The notes under the pieces: generated by a model
The model's database searches: none
Told to the model about the DNA's origin: nothing
The model's input: the letters and a program-made list of their open reading frames with translations, nothing else
Program-made: the position numbers and the translations under genes
Shown: positions 1 through 8,098 of the stretch, in pieces
Layout: every line of letters begins with the position of its first letter
Position numbering within the stretch: position 1 is the stretch's first letter
NCBI GenBank assembly: GCA_013203475.1
Contig: JABMNV010000007.1
Coordinates: 1 to 42,159 of the forward strand
Direction of reading: 5' to 3'
Length of the DNA: 42,159 nt
Source of the DNA: Acidobacteriota bacterium
GTDB taxonomy: Bacteria > Acidobacteriota > Vicinamibacteria > Vicinamibacterales > SCN-69-37

Positions 1-2
1 AC

Positions 3-146
3 GTGGAGAAGCGAAAGGCGACACTGTTCCAGTTTGAGGTGCCAGGAGGTTCCTTTGAGCCCGGCCTGTATACCTGTCAAGTCAACGTCATCGACGAGGC
101 CGCCGGCGAATTCGCTTTCCCGCGCCTGGTGTTCTACGTCAGATGA
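3..146 (+). CDS. C-terminal end of a VWFA-related secreted protein (partial)
   Basis: An open frame enters from the left edge and stops at TGA 144-146, giving the last 47 residues of a protein. The tail reads PGLYTCQVNVIDEAAGEF, then FPRLVFYVR. From memory this closely resembles the end of the acidobacterial VWFA-related domain proteins, which finish with a short beta-rich segment after an N-terminal von Willebrand A domain. None of the VWA domain lies in the window, so the family assignment rests on this tail alone. The gene converges with the minus-strand ECF transporter operon, whose last stop is at 298. Confidence 0.55.
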   Translation: MEKRKATLFQFEVPGGSFEPGLYTCQVNVIDEAAGEFAFPRLVFYVR

Positions 147-215
147 GTACGACACCGGTGACCTCCAGGCTCAGGCTCAGGCGCGGGTGCCGGTCTCGGA
201 CCCGGTGGAGGATTT

Positions 216-239
216 GGCGGTGGTGCCATGCGGACCGCC
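216..239. terminator. Possible hairpin between convergent genes
   Basis: GGCGGT (216-221) and ACCGCC (234-239) can form a 6-bp stem with a 12-nt loop in the 151-nt gap between two convergent genes. No T-run follows on either side, so it would be at most a weak or factor-assisted bidirectional terminator. Nothing else was seen in this gap. Confidence 0.2.
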
Positions 240-297
240 AGGCAGTGGTTGTTTCGACCTGCCAGGTTCCAGGGACAAGCGGTGGCCTACGTGGTCG

Positions 298-948
298 TCA
301 TCCAGATGGAGTTCCGGCTTCACTGACCGCGCCACGCGCCACAGTGAAGACGCGATCGAAACCGACGTCAAGAAATCGTTGATAGGCCAGGAGCGTGACG
401 CGACCCTCGTGGCGTCGCTGACGCAGCACCTGCCGCAGTGCCATCTGCTGCGCTGAGGCGCCCGGTGCAACGACCTCATCGATATACAGAACCGACGGCC
501 GAAAGATGGAGCCGAGGAGCAGTAACTGGAATCGCCACATTTCTGGATACGTCAGGTCGCGAGGATTGGTGTCGAGGCTCGGCAACGAAAAGGGTTCAAG
601 GCTTCCGTCTGTTGGCGACTCCTGACCTGACTGTGCCACCGCCAGCGCGATCTCCTCAGAGAGGGTGGCTCGAAAAAACTGGAGGTAGCTGATCTGCGAG
701 ACGTAGATGGCCTTTCCGGCCCGCGCCCGCGACGGCGTCTTTGACAGCACAGTGCCGTCCACCGTGATCGTCCCAGACGATGGGCGTATCAGGCCTCCAA
801 TCAGTCGACCCAGGGTGCTCTTGCCAGAGCCGTTGTCGCCCAACACCAGGGCCGACTGCCCGGGTGGCATCTCCAGCGAGACGGCTGTCAAGACGGGCGT
901 GTCCGGGCGGTAGTAATAATCAACCTCGTCCAGGCGCAGAACGCTCAT
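298..948 (-). CDS. ECF-type ABC transporter ATPase, Walker A-bearing subunit (signature motif degenerate)
   Basis: This 216-residue ABC ATPase energises the ECF transporter encoded just upstream. Walker A is intact (GDNGSGKST, residues 37-45), the Q-loop glutamine is at about 85, and Walker B with the catalytic Glu is VLYIDE (153-158). Where the LSGGQ signature should be, at 131-141, it reads DLTYPEMWRFQ, and the switch histidine position reads AYQ (188-190). It is short for the family (about 270-280 residues), lacking much of the C-terminus. It is the last gene of the operon and its start overlaps the end of the preceding ATPase gene by 4 nt. Seen: the motifs and the losses. Inferred: it pairs with the upstream ATPase, which supplies the missing signature. 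Confidence 0.85.
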   Translation of the reverse strand: MSVLRLDEVDYYYRPDTPVLTAVSLEMPPGQSALVLGDNGSGKSTLGRLIGGLIRPSSGTITVDGTVLSKTPSRARAGKAIYVSQISYLQFFRATLSEEIALAVAQSGQESPTDGSLEPFSLPSLDTNPRDLTYPEMWRFQLLLLGSIFRPSVLYIDEVVAPGASAQQMALRQVLRQRRHEGRVTLLAYQRFLDVGFDRVFTVARGAVSEAGTPSG

Positions 949-1463
949 GAGTCGTCCGCCTCGCTCACGGTCGTCCCATCGTCGTTGAGGACGGGGAGCG
1001 ACGGGCGCAGCCGCCGCAGCAGCAGCGAGTCGTATTCACAAAAAACGGCGTCGCCGCCGTCGGCGGCGCGGTCCAGCAGGGTCTCCATTCGCGCGTCGCT
1101 CAAGTGGCTTGTCGTGTCCAGGAGCAGTCGTGCCGGCAGTGAGCGATTCATGAAGAGGGCGAGACCGAGGAACTTCCTCCAGCCGCCTGAAAGATCGAGG
1201 ACGCGATAGTCCAGATGCGCGCGCAGGTTCCATGCTTCGACAAAGTCATCGAACGCGCGCTGGGGGGGCTCTTCGACCGGCTGATTTGCCAGCACCAGTT
1301 GGATTTCTTCGCGCACGGTTTCGCTGAAACCGCTGTGTTCCACGAACGTCAATGGCCGATAGAGATGCACTGGCGGACCCAGATAGACTTCGACGCGTGC
1401 CAGAAGCGAGGTGTGGCCAAAGTCGATGGTGCTGGCGTCTGAACTCAGGATGTAAACTGCCAC
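945..1463 (-). CDS. Degenerate ECF ATPase subunit with LSGG signature but no Walker A
   Basis: This 172-residue protein is recognisably an ABC ATPase only in its second half. Signature LSGGW is at 91-95, followed by a Walker B-like strand ARLLLDTTSHLSD (111-123), where Asp116 is kept but the catalytic Glu is Thr117. The switch histidine position reads EYD (143-145). The N-terminus has no GxxGxGKS/T loop at all; residues 46-58 (FSETVREEIQLVL) align by eye to the region after the Q-loop. The gene starts inside the last codons of the T-component gene (19-nt overlap), and no P-loop appears in other frames upstream. It probably acts as the non-hydrolysing partner that donates LSGG to the Walker A of the neighbouring ATPase. 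Confidence 0.75.
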   Translation of the reverse strand: MAVYILSSDASTIDFGHTSLLARVEVYLGPPVHLYRPLTFVEHSGFSETVREEIQLVLANQPVEEPPQRAFDDFVEAWNLRAHLDYRVLDLSGGWRKFLGLALFMNRSLPARLLLDTTSHLSDARMETLLDRAADGGDAVFCEYDSLLLRRLRPSLPVLNDDGTTVSEADDS

Positions 1464-2131
1464 AACAGCAGCACCCCCACTGCTCCAGTCAGGAGCGCGA
1501 TGTCACCGACGCCAAGTGGCGATCGCGTCTTCATGAGTTTCGGTGGAAATGGCAACCCGAGCATCTGGCAGTAGGCGGATCGGTTTGCCGCTTCGGTGAT
1601 CAAGGCTGCAAGCAGTGGGACCGTCCAGAGGTTCACCGTTCGAAATCTCGAAACGCCTGAGACCGAGTTGATGCCTCGCACGGCCAGATGGGTGTCGATT
1701 TCTCGAAGCCGATTCAAGACGGCCAGGCGAATCGAGCCAATCAGTTGCAGCACGGGGCCGGCGCCAGGCACCCGCAACCGTGCCACGTCGCGCGCGAGTT
1801 GATAGGGATCGACTACTGACGTAAAGAAAATCATCGGCACGATTAGGTACAGCAAGACACGCAGCGAAAATTGGGTGGTGTCGTTCAGCACGAACCGAAG
1901 CGCCTCGGACCACGGTTCAGGTCTCGCGATGCCCAGCACCAGTCCGTACATGCCAAAAATGATGACAAGCGTGATCAGATGCGGCCAGATACGGAACCAG
2001 GCGAAGAGCAGTCCGAAGGCGATGACACAGGTCAGCCACGGCGGCACGCCGAGCGCCGAGAGGTACACGCTCAGACTGAAATAGACCGCTATCAGGGCCA
2101 CGGCGCGAATCCCGGTGAGACCTCCAGCCAC
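1445..2131 (-). CDS. ECF transporter T component (EcfT/CbiQ-like transmembrane protein)
   Basis: A 228-residue membrane protein with hydrophobic segments at about 10-30, 33-66, 90-110 and a C-terminal one at 205-225. Between them lies a long polar, arginine-rich stretch typical of EcfT coupling helices. HLAVRG at about 148-153 matches the Ala-x-Arg-Gly coupling motif, and ANRSAYCQMLG, further on, stands in for the second one. EcfT couples substrate-binding S components to the paired ATPases. It starts at GTG 2131, ten nt after the S-component stop, and runs into the first ATPase gene. The family call is supported by its position between S and A genes. Confidence 0.75.
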   Translation of the reverse strand: MAGGLTGIRAVALIAVYFSLSVYLSALGVPPWLTCVIAFGLLFAWFRIWPHLITLVIIFGMYGLVLGIARPEPWSEALRFVLNDTTQFSLRVLLYLIVPMIFFTSVVDPYQLARDVARLRVPGAGPVLQLIGSIRLAVLNRLREIDTHLAVRGINSVSGVSRFRTVNLWTVPLLAALITEAANRSAYCQMLGLPFPPKLMKTRSPLGVGDIALLTGAVGVLLLWQFTS

Positions 2132-2141
2132 AGTTCGTACG

Positions 2142-2702
2142 TCAGTCCGCGTGAGGCCTCAGGCCGTGCTGCTGGAGGAAGGATCGCGGGAGCGCCCGAA
2201 TGACCGCAATCGACACCAACGTCACAATGAGTTTGTCCACAGGCTCGCTTGTGAACTGGGAGATCATGACGCTTTCCAGCAGCGTCTGCCCGGTGGCGCG
2301 GAAGAACGCGGTAATCAAGTCAGAACCGCTGGTGGTGACGCCTCCGAACACGAATGCGGCAACGGGAGCCGAGGCCAGGGCAGCGGCGCACGCAAGAATG
2401 AGCGCACTCACGACCGTCAGACCCGGCGTGCGATACATGTTTCGACGCCGGAGTTGATCGACCACGACTGCGATGATGACGGCCGTCACGGTGAAGAACG
2501 GCAGGTACGGATTCACGACGAAAAATCCAATAGCGCACGTCAGGACGGCACACGTGGCGCCCGCCCGCCACCCCAATAACAAGCTGGCCAGGACGATTCC
2601 GGTGGAATCGAGATAGATGGGTAGCTTCAACCACGCCACCAATCCACCGATAGTCAAGTTCAGCGCCGTAAAGGCGATCACCAGGGACGTTCGAACAGAC
2701 AC
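2142..2702 (-). CDS. ECF transporter S component, substrate unknown
   Basis: A 186-residue, six-helix-type hydrophobic protein. The start region (LNLTIGGLVAWLKLPIYLDS) and the following LGWRAG, then VFGGVTTSG and SEPVDKLIV, match my memory of a family of ECF substrate-binding S components with the LPxYxDxxG pattern. S components bind a vitamin, nucleobase or similar small molecule in the membrane and dock onto the T/ATPase module. The substrate cannot be told from sequence: no riboswitch or biosynthetic gene sits beside it, and the upstream patatin gives no clear hint. The GTG start at 2702 is preceded by a TATACT hexamer 7 nt upstream and no ribosome binding site, consistent with a leaderless transcript. 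Confidence 0.75.
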   Translation of the reverse strand: MSVRTSLVIAFTALNLTIGGLVAWLKLPIYLDSTGIVLASLLLGWRAGATCAVLTCAIGFFVVNPYLPFFTVTAVIIAVVVDQLRRRNMYRTPGLTVVSALILACAAALASAPVAAFVFGGVTTSGSDLITAFFRATGQTLLESVMISQFTSEPVDKLIVTLVSIAVIRALPRSFLQQHGLRPHAD

Positions 2703-2709
2703 GCGTCGC

Positions 2710-2715
2710 AGTATA
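2710..2715 (-). promoter_or_regulatory. Candidate leaderless -10 element for the ECF S-component gene
   Basis: On the minus strand TATACT (5 of 6 to TATAAT) ends 7 nt before the GTG at 2702 and lies directly after the patatin stop codon at 2717-2719. Initiation would fall at or next to the start codon. No convincing -35 was seen. Confidence 0.45.
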
Positions 2716-2716
2716 C

Positions 2717-3649
2717 CTAGGATTGGGCGGCCCGAAAGGCTTCGATGACGACGCGGCGGCCTTCGGCGGCGCCCGCCTCCAGGATGGAGCGACGGCGTTC
2801 GAGTCTGTCGACCTCGGCGGTGCGCGGACGCAGTGCCAGTGCGTGCGCTCGGCCGGCGGGCCCGGTTCCTGCCCTGATGGTTCGGTTCAGCGCGGCGTAG
2901 GGTTGGCTGCGATTGGCATAGCGATCCGCGAGCGCCGGAGAAATACGGCGAAGGCGTGGGACCACGAGCAGGCGGTCGAACGCGCTGTTTCCCGGTCGCT
3001 CCTCCGTTGGCCGGGTCAGCAGCACCAGCAGGTGAGAGTAGCCGTCGGCCTCGGCCTGAGGCACCGGGACCGGCTCAGACAGCGAGGCATCAAGATAGCG
3101 ACGTCCCCTGTGGGTAAACGGCCCCCCCGCCAGGACCGGCATGGTGGAGCTGGCGCGCAGCGCCGACAGCAGGTCGGCCGACGTCTCGAAGTCGGCGAGC
3201 GGCACCGGCGATGCGGTTTCGACATCCGTGGCCATGATTCGCAGGGGTGTCTCTGACTGCAAAACACGACGCGCGTCCAGTGGCTTCCGGCGCTGGGCCA
3301 CCTCGTCAAAGAGAAACTCAAGGTTGAGGACGGGTCGGCCGAGAAGGATACGTCTAAAATCGATAAACTCGCGACGATTGATATCCTCGTAATAGACCGT
3401 CGTTCCCCGTGCGGCTTGCCCCGCAAGAAAATAGGCACCGCTAATGGCGCCAGCCGACGATCCATAGACCGCATCAAACATGTCGGCGTAACCCAGGTCG
3501 CTCAGAGCGCTCACCATCCCCGCCGACACGACTCCGCGCATGGCGCCGCCCTCAATGCAGAGCGCGACCCGGGCCTGGTCGGCGAACGGGCGGCGTCCCC
3601 CATTGGCAAGACGGGCGCGAAGCAGGTTGATGACAGACTCAGCAGACAC
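2717..3649 (-). CDS. Patatin-like phospholipase
   Basis: A serine lipid acylhydrolase of the patatin/RssA-YchK type, about 310 residues from the chosen start. All family motifs are present: oxyanion loop GGAMRG, nucleophile elbow GSSAG, and the catalytic dyad Asp in YLDASLSEP. Downstream, LLVLLTRPTEERPG and RYANRSQPYAALN match the YchK-like C-terminal region. The open frame extends to 3802, but that would overlap the divergent msrB coding sequence. I therefore start at GTG 3649, which leaves a 75-nt divergent promoter region. A TACAAT lies 11 nt upstream of this start. The stop is 14 nt before the ECF S component, so read-through into the transporter operon is possible. Confidence 0.85.
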   Translation of the reverse strand: MSAESVINLLRARLANGGRRPFADQARVALCIEGGAMRGVVSAGMVSALSDLGYADMFDAVYGSSAGAISGAYFLAGQAARGTTVYYEDINRREFIDFRRILLGRPVLNLEFLFDEVAQRRKPLDARRVLQSETPLRIMATDVETASPVPLADFETSADLLSALRASSTMPVLAGGPFTHRGRRYLDASLSEPVPVPQAEADGYSHLLVLLTRPTEERPGNSAFDRLLVVPRLRRISPALADRYANRSQPYAALNRTIRAGTGPAGRAHALALRPRTAEVDRLERRRSILEAGAAEGRRVVIEAFRAAQS

Positions 3650-3660
3650 GTGGACGGCTG

Positions 3661-3666
3661 ATTGTA
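3661..3666 (-). promoter_or_regulatory. Candidate -10 element for the patatin gene
   Basis: Minus-strand TACAAT ends 11 nt before GTG 3649 in the short msrB/patatin divergent gap. It implies a very short leader of roughly 4 nt. No ribosome binding site is seen. Confidence 0.35.
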
Positions 3667-3724
3667 GCTGTGAAACGCCCAGGGGGCTGATAGCATCGCA
3701 GACAGAGCTGAGAGGACGAGAGCG

Positions 3725-4123
3725 ATGACCGAGATCAAGAAAACCGATGACGAATGGCAGGCACAATTGTCTCCGGAGCAGTACCAGGTGCTTCGCGGCC
3801 ATGAGACCGAGCGGGCAGGTTCGAGTCCGCTCAATGTGGAAAAGCGGGACGGGATGTTCTACTGCGCCGGCTGTGGCCAGCCCTTGTTTTCTTCCCAGAC
3901 GAAGTACGAGAGTGGGTCAGGGTGGCCCAGTTTCTACGACTCGCTTGGCGATTCGGTGACCAGAATCGAGGACAAGAGTCACGGGATGGTTCGAACCGAA
4001 GTGCGCTGCGCCAAGTGTGACGGGCACCTCGGACATCTGTTTCCGGACGGGCCTCACCCAACCGGTCAGCGCTACTGCATGAATGGTGTGTCGTTGGCGT
4101 TCAAGCCGAAGGAGTCGGAGTGA
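3725..4123 (+). CDS. msrB: Peptide-methionine (R)-S-oxide reductase MsrB
   Basis: Reduces the R epimer of methionine sulfoxide in proteins. The 132-residue protein has the full MsrB fold: zinc pairs Cys47/Cys50 and Cys95/Cys98, the SGWPSF substrate loop (65-70), and the catalytic Cys118 in [11 protein letters not shown]. No resolving cysteine is seen in the loop near residue 63, so recycling may go directly through thioredoxin. A purine-rich ribosome binding site (AGAGGACGAGAG) lies just upstream of ATG 3725. The stop overlaps the GTG of msrA, so the two reductases are translationally coupled. Confidence 0.97.
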   Translation: MTEIKKTDDEWQAQLSPEQYQVLRGHETERAGSSPLNVEKRDGMFYCAGCGQPLFSSQTKYESGSGWPSFYDSLGDSVTRIEDKSHGMVRTEVRCAKCDGHLGHLFPDGPHPTGQRYCMNGVSLAFKPKESE

Positions 4124-4671
4124 CCCACACAGTGCTCAAGACCCCGATGTCGGCCGCGCCCCCTTCCGGATGCGACGAGGTCGTGTTCGGGATGGGCTGC
4201 TTCTGGGGGGCGGAGCGCAAGTTCTGGACCATTCCCGGCGTGTACACGACGTCCGTTGGGTACGCCGGGGGCGACCGACCCGAGCCGACGTATCAACACG
4301 TGTGCTCCGGAGCGACCGGGCATGCCGAGGTGGTTCGAGTCGTGTTCGACTCGTCGGTCGTGTCGTTCGACGCTCTGCTGCGCGTGTTCTGGGAAAATCA
4401 CGATCCTACGCAGGGCAACCGGCAGGGCAACGATGTGGGTAGCCAGTATCGATCCGTGATCTTCACGTATTCCGCCGAGCAGCGTGCCGCCGCAGACGCG
4501 TCAACAGTGGCCTACCAAGCCCAACTCGAGCAGCACGGGTACGGAAGGGTCACGACGCAGATTGCCGACGCGCCTCCGTATTACCTGGCCGAGGACTACC
4601 ATCAGCAATACCTCGACAAGAATCCGAATGGCTATTGCGGCATCGGCGGTACGGGCGTGACTTGCCGGTAG
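4120..4671 (+). CDS. msrA: Peptide-methionine (S)-S-oxide reductase MsrA
   Basis: Reduces the S epimer of methionine sulfoxide, complementing the upstream MsrB. The active site GCFWG is at 26-30 (nucleophile Cys27), followed by the typical VGYAGG and the HDPTQ.N.QG.D.G.QYRS block. Two C-terminal cysteines, Cys173 and Cys182, are placed as in MsrA enzymes that use a double resolving-Cys relay. GTG 4120 overlaps the msrB stop. The gene converges with the TonB-dependent receptor, 44 nt away; no clear terminator was seen in that gap. Confidence 0.97.
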   Translation: MTHTVLKTPMSAAPPSGCDEVVFGMGCFWGAERKFWTIPGVYTTSVGYAGGDRPEPTYQHVCSGATGHAEVVRVVFDSSVVSFDALLRVFWENHDPTQGNRQGNDVGSQYRSVIFTYSAEQRAAADASTVAYQAQLEQHGYGRVTTQIADAPPYYLAEDYHQQYLDKNPNGYCGIGGTGVTCR

Positions 4672-4715
4672 TCCCTGCAGCACACAATCTCCGGGTGCGT
4701 CGCGGCATCGTGCGA

Positions 4716-6995
4716 TCAGAACTCGATCAAGAATCCGGCCGACGGTACGCGTGGGATCAAGTGCTCGGTGTAGAACAACGCTTCAAGTGTTGACCGGGAA
4801 AAGCCGTCGGACTGCCCGAGATTACGCCGCCCTAAGACGTTCACGACTTCGACAAAAAACGTGACACGCCGTCGGGCGAACGTGAACGTGCGGTTGGCAC
4901 GCAGATCAAGGCGGACATACCAGGGGAGTCTGACCTGATTGCGCAGGTCTGACAGGCGGAGCGCGTTGGTCGTGCCCGCGAAGTAGCCCACCAAGGGGAC
5001 ATTGCTGCCCAGCCGCAACTTGGCGTTGACCGCCGATCGATACGAGAGCCGACGCGAAAGGAAGACATTAATGGTGTGCCGCTGGTCGTAGTCGCCGTCA
5101 AAGTGCTCGCCGCTGACCGTATCGTCGTAGGCCGTATGCGCCCAGGTGTAGGAGACCCAACCGGTCAGCCCTCGCGGTGCCTGTCGCTGCAGGAGCACGT
5201 CGACGCCGCGGGTCTGCCCGTTGAGCCGACTTGCGTAGACGGGAAATCGTGACCCGAGGACCCGTTGGCCATCGACGGCTCGGTCCTCCAGAGTTGGTCG
5301 AAGCCCGTCTCGGTCTTTGCGAATGAACGGCGTGATCTGCAGGTGCGATGCCGCCCCCAGACGGAGGTCGAGGCTGACATCGGCCGAGCGAGCGGATTCG
5401 GTCCGCAGCGGGTCAAGCGAGGCCAGGGTCTGCTCAAGCGAGGGGCGCTGATGTGAGGCGCCGACGCTGGCTCGTACGGAAAGACGCCCGCCCGAGTATT
5501 CGCCAAGCAGCCACGGCGACACCCACCGATCACCACTGTGGCTGTCGTGTGAGACTCGGGCGCCGACGGCGATACCGGCCGTGGCGGTCCGACCCCCGAC
5601 TTGGCCCCAGACACTCGACAGGGCCGTGTCCGCCTTGAAATCTCGCGCCGCCGTCACCCTCAATCCTCCTGCGGAGGTGGTCGTGTAGCGCCGCAGCGTC
5701 TGATTCTGAGCGTTGGCTTCGTAGCGGGCCCCGGTTTCCACGGTCCACGCGCGGCCCAGCGTGCGCAAGACGTCTGTCCGCCACGTGTACGATGAGGTGG
5801 TGCCGTCGCCGAGGTTCTGTCCGCGCAGGCCCGTATTCGCGAAGGTGCTGACGGACGCGGACAGGCGCTGTGACCACAGGACGGTCTCGCCTGCATATCG
5901 CCAACTGAGGCTCGCCAGCCCCCCCGTTGAGACGGCGCGTGAGAGCCCGTTCGCCACGCTGGTCTCCTGTTCGCGATACACGGCCTGTCCGCCAATCAGC
6001 ATCAGACGCATCTGCTGCCGATCGGTCAAGTCGTAGCTGAGCACGCTCTGCGCGTCGGCGAATCCAATCGTGCTGCTGATGTCAGGATCGAGTTTTCGGA
6101 TGAGCCAGTCAACGTAGCTCTTGCGCATTGAGACGAGCCAGGCCCCGCGTCGGCTCGGCGTGAGTGGTCCCTCGATGACGGTTGACGCGCTGGTGCCGCT
6201 CACCGCGCCGCGCAGTTGCACGCGGTCACGCGACCCCTCGCGCACGCCAAACTCCAGCGTCGCCCCGAGCCAGTCACCGTGGCGCTGTGGATGTGGACCG
6301 GCCAGCAATGACGCGCGTTCGAGCACGTCGCTGTTAATCATGGCGACCGATCCGGTGTCGTCCCGTCCCCGGACGGCGTGCAAAAGAAGCGGCGCCTGGA
6401 CCCCGTCGATCACAATGCCGACGTGACGAAATGCGGAGCCTCGTACTGAAAATTCAGCCTGAAAATCGTCACCCGTTGCCACGCCTGGCAACGTTTGAAT
6501 CGCCCGCATCGGGTCGTCGCTCGCGACTCCGCGCAGGTCCTGCAGCGCTGCAGACCCCAACTCCATCTGCGATGCGACGCCAATTTCTGACGTCCGCATC
6601 GCATTGGCCGTGACCGTGACCTCGTCCTGATACCTGCCGGTCCCTTCAGAGAGTGGCACGGTCAGCACCAGCGTCGCATCGGGTGTCAACGCCTCTTCGC
6701 GCCGCACGAAAATGTAGCCCACCGTAGACACGGTCAGTGTGTACGGGCCGGGAGGGAGTCCCGCAAATCGCGCCATGCCTTGGGTATCCGTGTGGGCGTC
6801 ACTCCCGGCCGTCTCATTCGCCGCGCCCTCAGTTCCGCCGAGGCGCATTCGCACAAGGGCATCGGCCACGGGCGCGCCTGTGGCGGCATCAACAACGGTG
6901 ATCACGGCCGAAGGCGCCGGAGTCTGGGGCGTCGTCTGCTGGAGCGCGACGGCCGGACCCGCCCAAAGGACCACGCAGAGCCAGCTCGTGATCAT
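4716..6995 (-). CDS. TonB-dependent outer-membrane receptor with carboxypeptidase-regulatory-like N-terminus
   Basis: A 759-residue outer-membrane transporter. A signal peptide (MITSWLCVVLWAGPAVALQQ) is followed by a carboxypeptidase-regulatory-like beta-sandwich (about 30-120; TGAPVADALV, GLPPGPYTLTVS). Next comes a plug domain (EVTVTAN to SVRGSAFRHVGIVIDGV and NSDVLERASLLAG) and a long beta-barrel ending in phenylalanine (GFLIEF), the usual Omp85/BAM-recognised end. It resembles Oar/CarboxypepD_reg TonB receptors common in Acidobacteria. Its ligand cannot be inferred. ATG 6995 overlaps the stop of the dus gene by ATGA; the open frame upstream of this ATG is simply dus read in another frame. 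The coupling of a tRNA-modification gene to a receptor is unusual. Confidence 0.9.
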   Translation of the reverse strand: MITSWLCVVLWAGPAVALQQTTPQTPAPSAVITVVDAATGAPVADALVRMRLGGTEGAANETAGSDAHTDTQGMARFAGLPPGPYTLTVSTVGYIFVRREEALTPDATLVLTVPLSEGTGRYQDEVTVTANAMRTSEIGVASQMELGSAALQDLRGVASDDPMRAIQTLPGVATGDDFQAEFSVRGSAFRHVGIVIDGVQAPLLLHAVRGRDDTGSVAMINSDVLERASLLAGPHPQRHGDWLGATLEFGVREGSRDRVQLRGAVSGTSASTVIEGPLTPSRRGAWLVSMRKSYVDWLIRKLDPDISSTIGFADAQSVLSYDLTDRQQMRLMLIGGQAVYREQETSVANGLSRAVSTGGLASLSWRYAGETVLWSQRLSASVSTFANTGLRGQNLGDGTTSSYTWRTDVLRTLGRAWTVETGARYEANAQNQTLRRYTTTSAGGLRVTAARDFKADTALSSVWGQVGGRTATAGIAVGARVSHDSHSGDRWVSPWLLGEYSGGRLSVRASVGASHQRPSLEQTLASLDPLRTESARSADVSLDLRLGAASHLQITPFIRKDRDGLRPTLEDRAVDGQRVLGSRFPVYASRLNGQTRGVDVLLQRQAPRGLTGWVSYTWAHTAYDDTVSGEHFDGDYDQRHTINVFLSRRLSYRSAVNAKLRLGSNVPLVGYFAGTTNALRLSDLRNQVRLPWYVRLDLRANRTFTFARRRVTFFVEVVNVLGRRNLGQSDGFSRSTLEALFYTEHLIPRVPSAGFLIEF

Positions 6996-8092
6996 CCAGC
7001 TTCTACCGGGTCTTCCTGTTCTGCGTCTCGGCGCGTCCGCCGTTCGTTGTCTGTGGCGACCAACGCCGGCGGTGGTGTCGACAGGTCGCCTTCGTTGAGC
7101 AGTTCGTCGGTCACGTAGTCGAGTGCCGGGTCGTCTGTTCTGGATAGCAGGGACTCGAGAGGTGATCGGGGGGTCGCGTTGACTTCGCGCTGCTGCATGG
7201 ATGGCCAGCTTCCGTCGGCGCGTCGCGGAACATACCGACACCAGAACCCCGCGTGCCAACGAAGAAAATCGCGCGCGCGCGTTCTTCCATGGTCATCGGC
7301 GCCCCAGTGTTCCAGCGCCAGCGACGTATAGCGCCGGTAGAGAGTCAGGCGCTCCTCTGCCGAGATGTCCCAGTACCCATCAGTCAGTTCGCGAAACAAC
7401 CATGGCTTGATGAGGGCGCCTCGTGCGGTCATCACTGCGGCGCAACCCGTGGACGCGAGATGGTCGTGGACATCATGCGGGAACAAGACATCACCGTTGC
7501 CGATCACGGGCACCGGTACCGCCGCCGCCACCTCAGTGATCGCGGTCCAGTTGGCAGGATACCGATACCGCGCCTCACGCGTGCGACCGTGCACGAACAC
7601 GCCGTCGGCACCGCCGTCGACCGCGGCCCGCGCTAGGTCGAGGTAGTTCAGCTGGTCCGCCTTCCACCCCAGACGAATCTTCACCGTGACCGGCACCTGC
7701 ACCGCCGCCTTCATCGTTTCAACGATGCGGCGCACACGGCCAGGTTGGCGACCCAACGCGGCTCCCAGCCCCATGCGTGTGAAGTGGTCGATCGGGCAGC
7801 CGAGGTTAATGTCCACAAAGTCTGCGCCTCGCGCTTCAGCCAGCGCTGCGGCCCAGGCCATCTCTTCGGGTTTGTTTCCGGCGAGTTGCACGCCGAAGCA
7901 CGGCTCTTCAGGCGCCTTGCGCAGCAGGGCGTACTCGCTGCGGCGCTTTTGTTTCAGCCTCCTGGCGACCACCATTTCACTGATCATCACCCGGGCACCC
8001 AGTTCGCGGCATAGCCGCCGGTAGGGCAAGTTGGAGCCCTTGGTCATGGGAGCCATCACCAAGGCTCCCGTGATCTGATCACGAAACAACAT
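6992..8092 (-). CDS. tRNA-dihydrouridine synthase, Dus3-like
   Basis: An FMN-dependent enzyme that reduces uridine in tRNA to dihydrouridine. The 366-residue protein starts with ALVMAPMTKGSNLPYRRLC, then VQLAGNKPEEM, the catalytic-Cys loop NLGCPID, the phosphate-binding VKIRLGW, VHGRTREARY and GNGDVLFP. ARGALIKPWLFREL is closer to eukaryotic Dus3 than to bacterial DusA/B/C, in my reading. The C-terminus carries an extension of about 40 residues with an acidic, Arg-rich tail. An open frame continues far upstream but is antisense to hrpB. ATG 8092 was chosen because a CATAAT hexamer ends exactly 6 nt before it. Its stop overlaps the TonB receptor start. Confidence 0.88.
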   Translation of the reverse strand: MLFRDQITGALVMAPMTKGSNLPYRRLCRELGARVMISEMVVARRLKQKRRSEYALLRKAPEEPCFGVQLAGNKPEEMAWAAALAEARGADFVDINLGCPIDHFTRMGLGAALGRQPGRVRRIVETMKAAVQVPVTVKIRLGWKADQLNYLDLARAAVDGGADGVFVHGRTREARYRYPANWTAITEVAAAVPVPVIGNGDVLFPHDVHDHLASTGCAAVMTARGALIKPWLFRELTDGYWDISAEERLTLYRRYTSLALEHWGADDHGRTRARDFLRWHAGFWCRYVPRRADGSWPSMQQREVNATPRSPLESLLSRTDDPALDYVTDELLNEGDLSTPPPALVATDNERRTRRDAEQEDPVEAG

Positions 8093-8098
8093 CCAGCG

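Noticed and set aside
945-1463. Loss of Walker A in the second ECF ATPase as a frameshift artefact
   Set aside because: I looked for a P-loop in the other frames around 1330-1500 and found none; the region is fully used by the T-component gene end.
3650-3802. Extended patatin start at 3802
   Set aside because: It would overlap the divergent msrB coding region and remove any promoter for either gene.
4672-4715. Terminator between convergent msrA and the TonB receptor
   Set aside because: Only a weak 3-bp stem and no T-run in the 44-nt gap.
6996-7259. N-terminal extension of the TonB receptor to an upstream ATG
   Set aside because: The extra 88 residues are Arg-rich, are dus coding sequence in another frame, and would bury the clear signal peptide starting at 6995.
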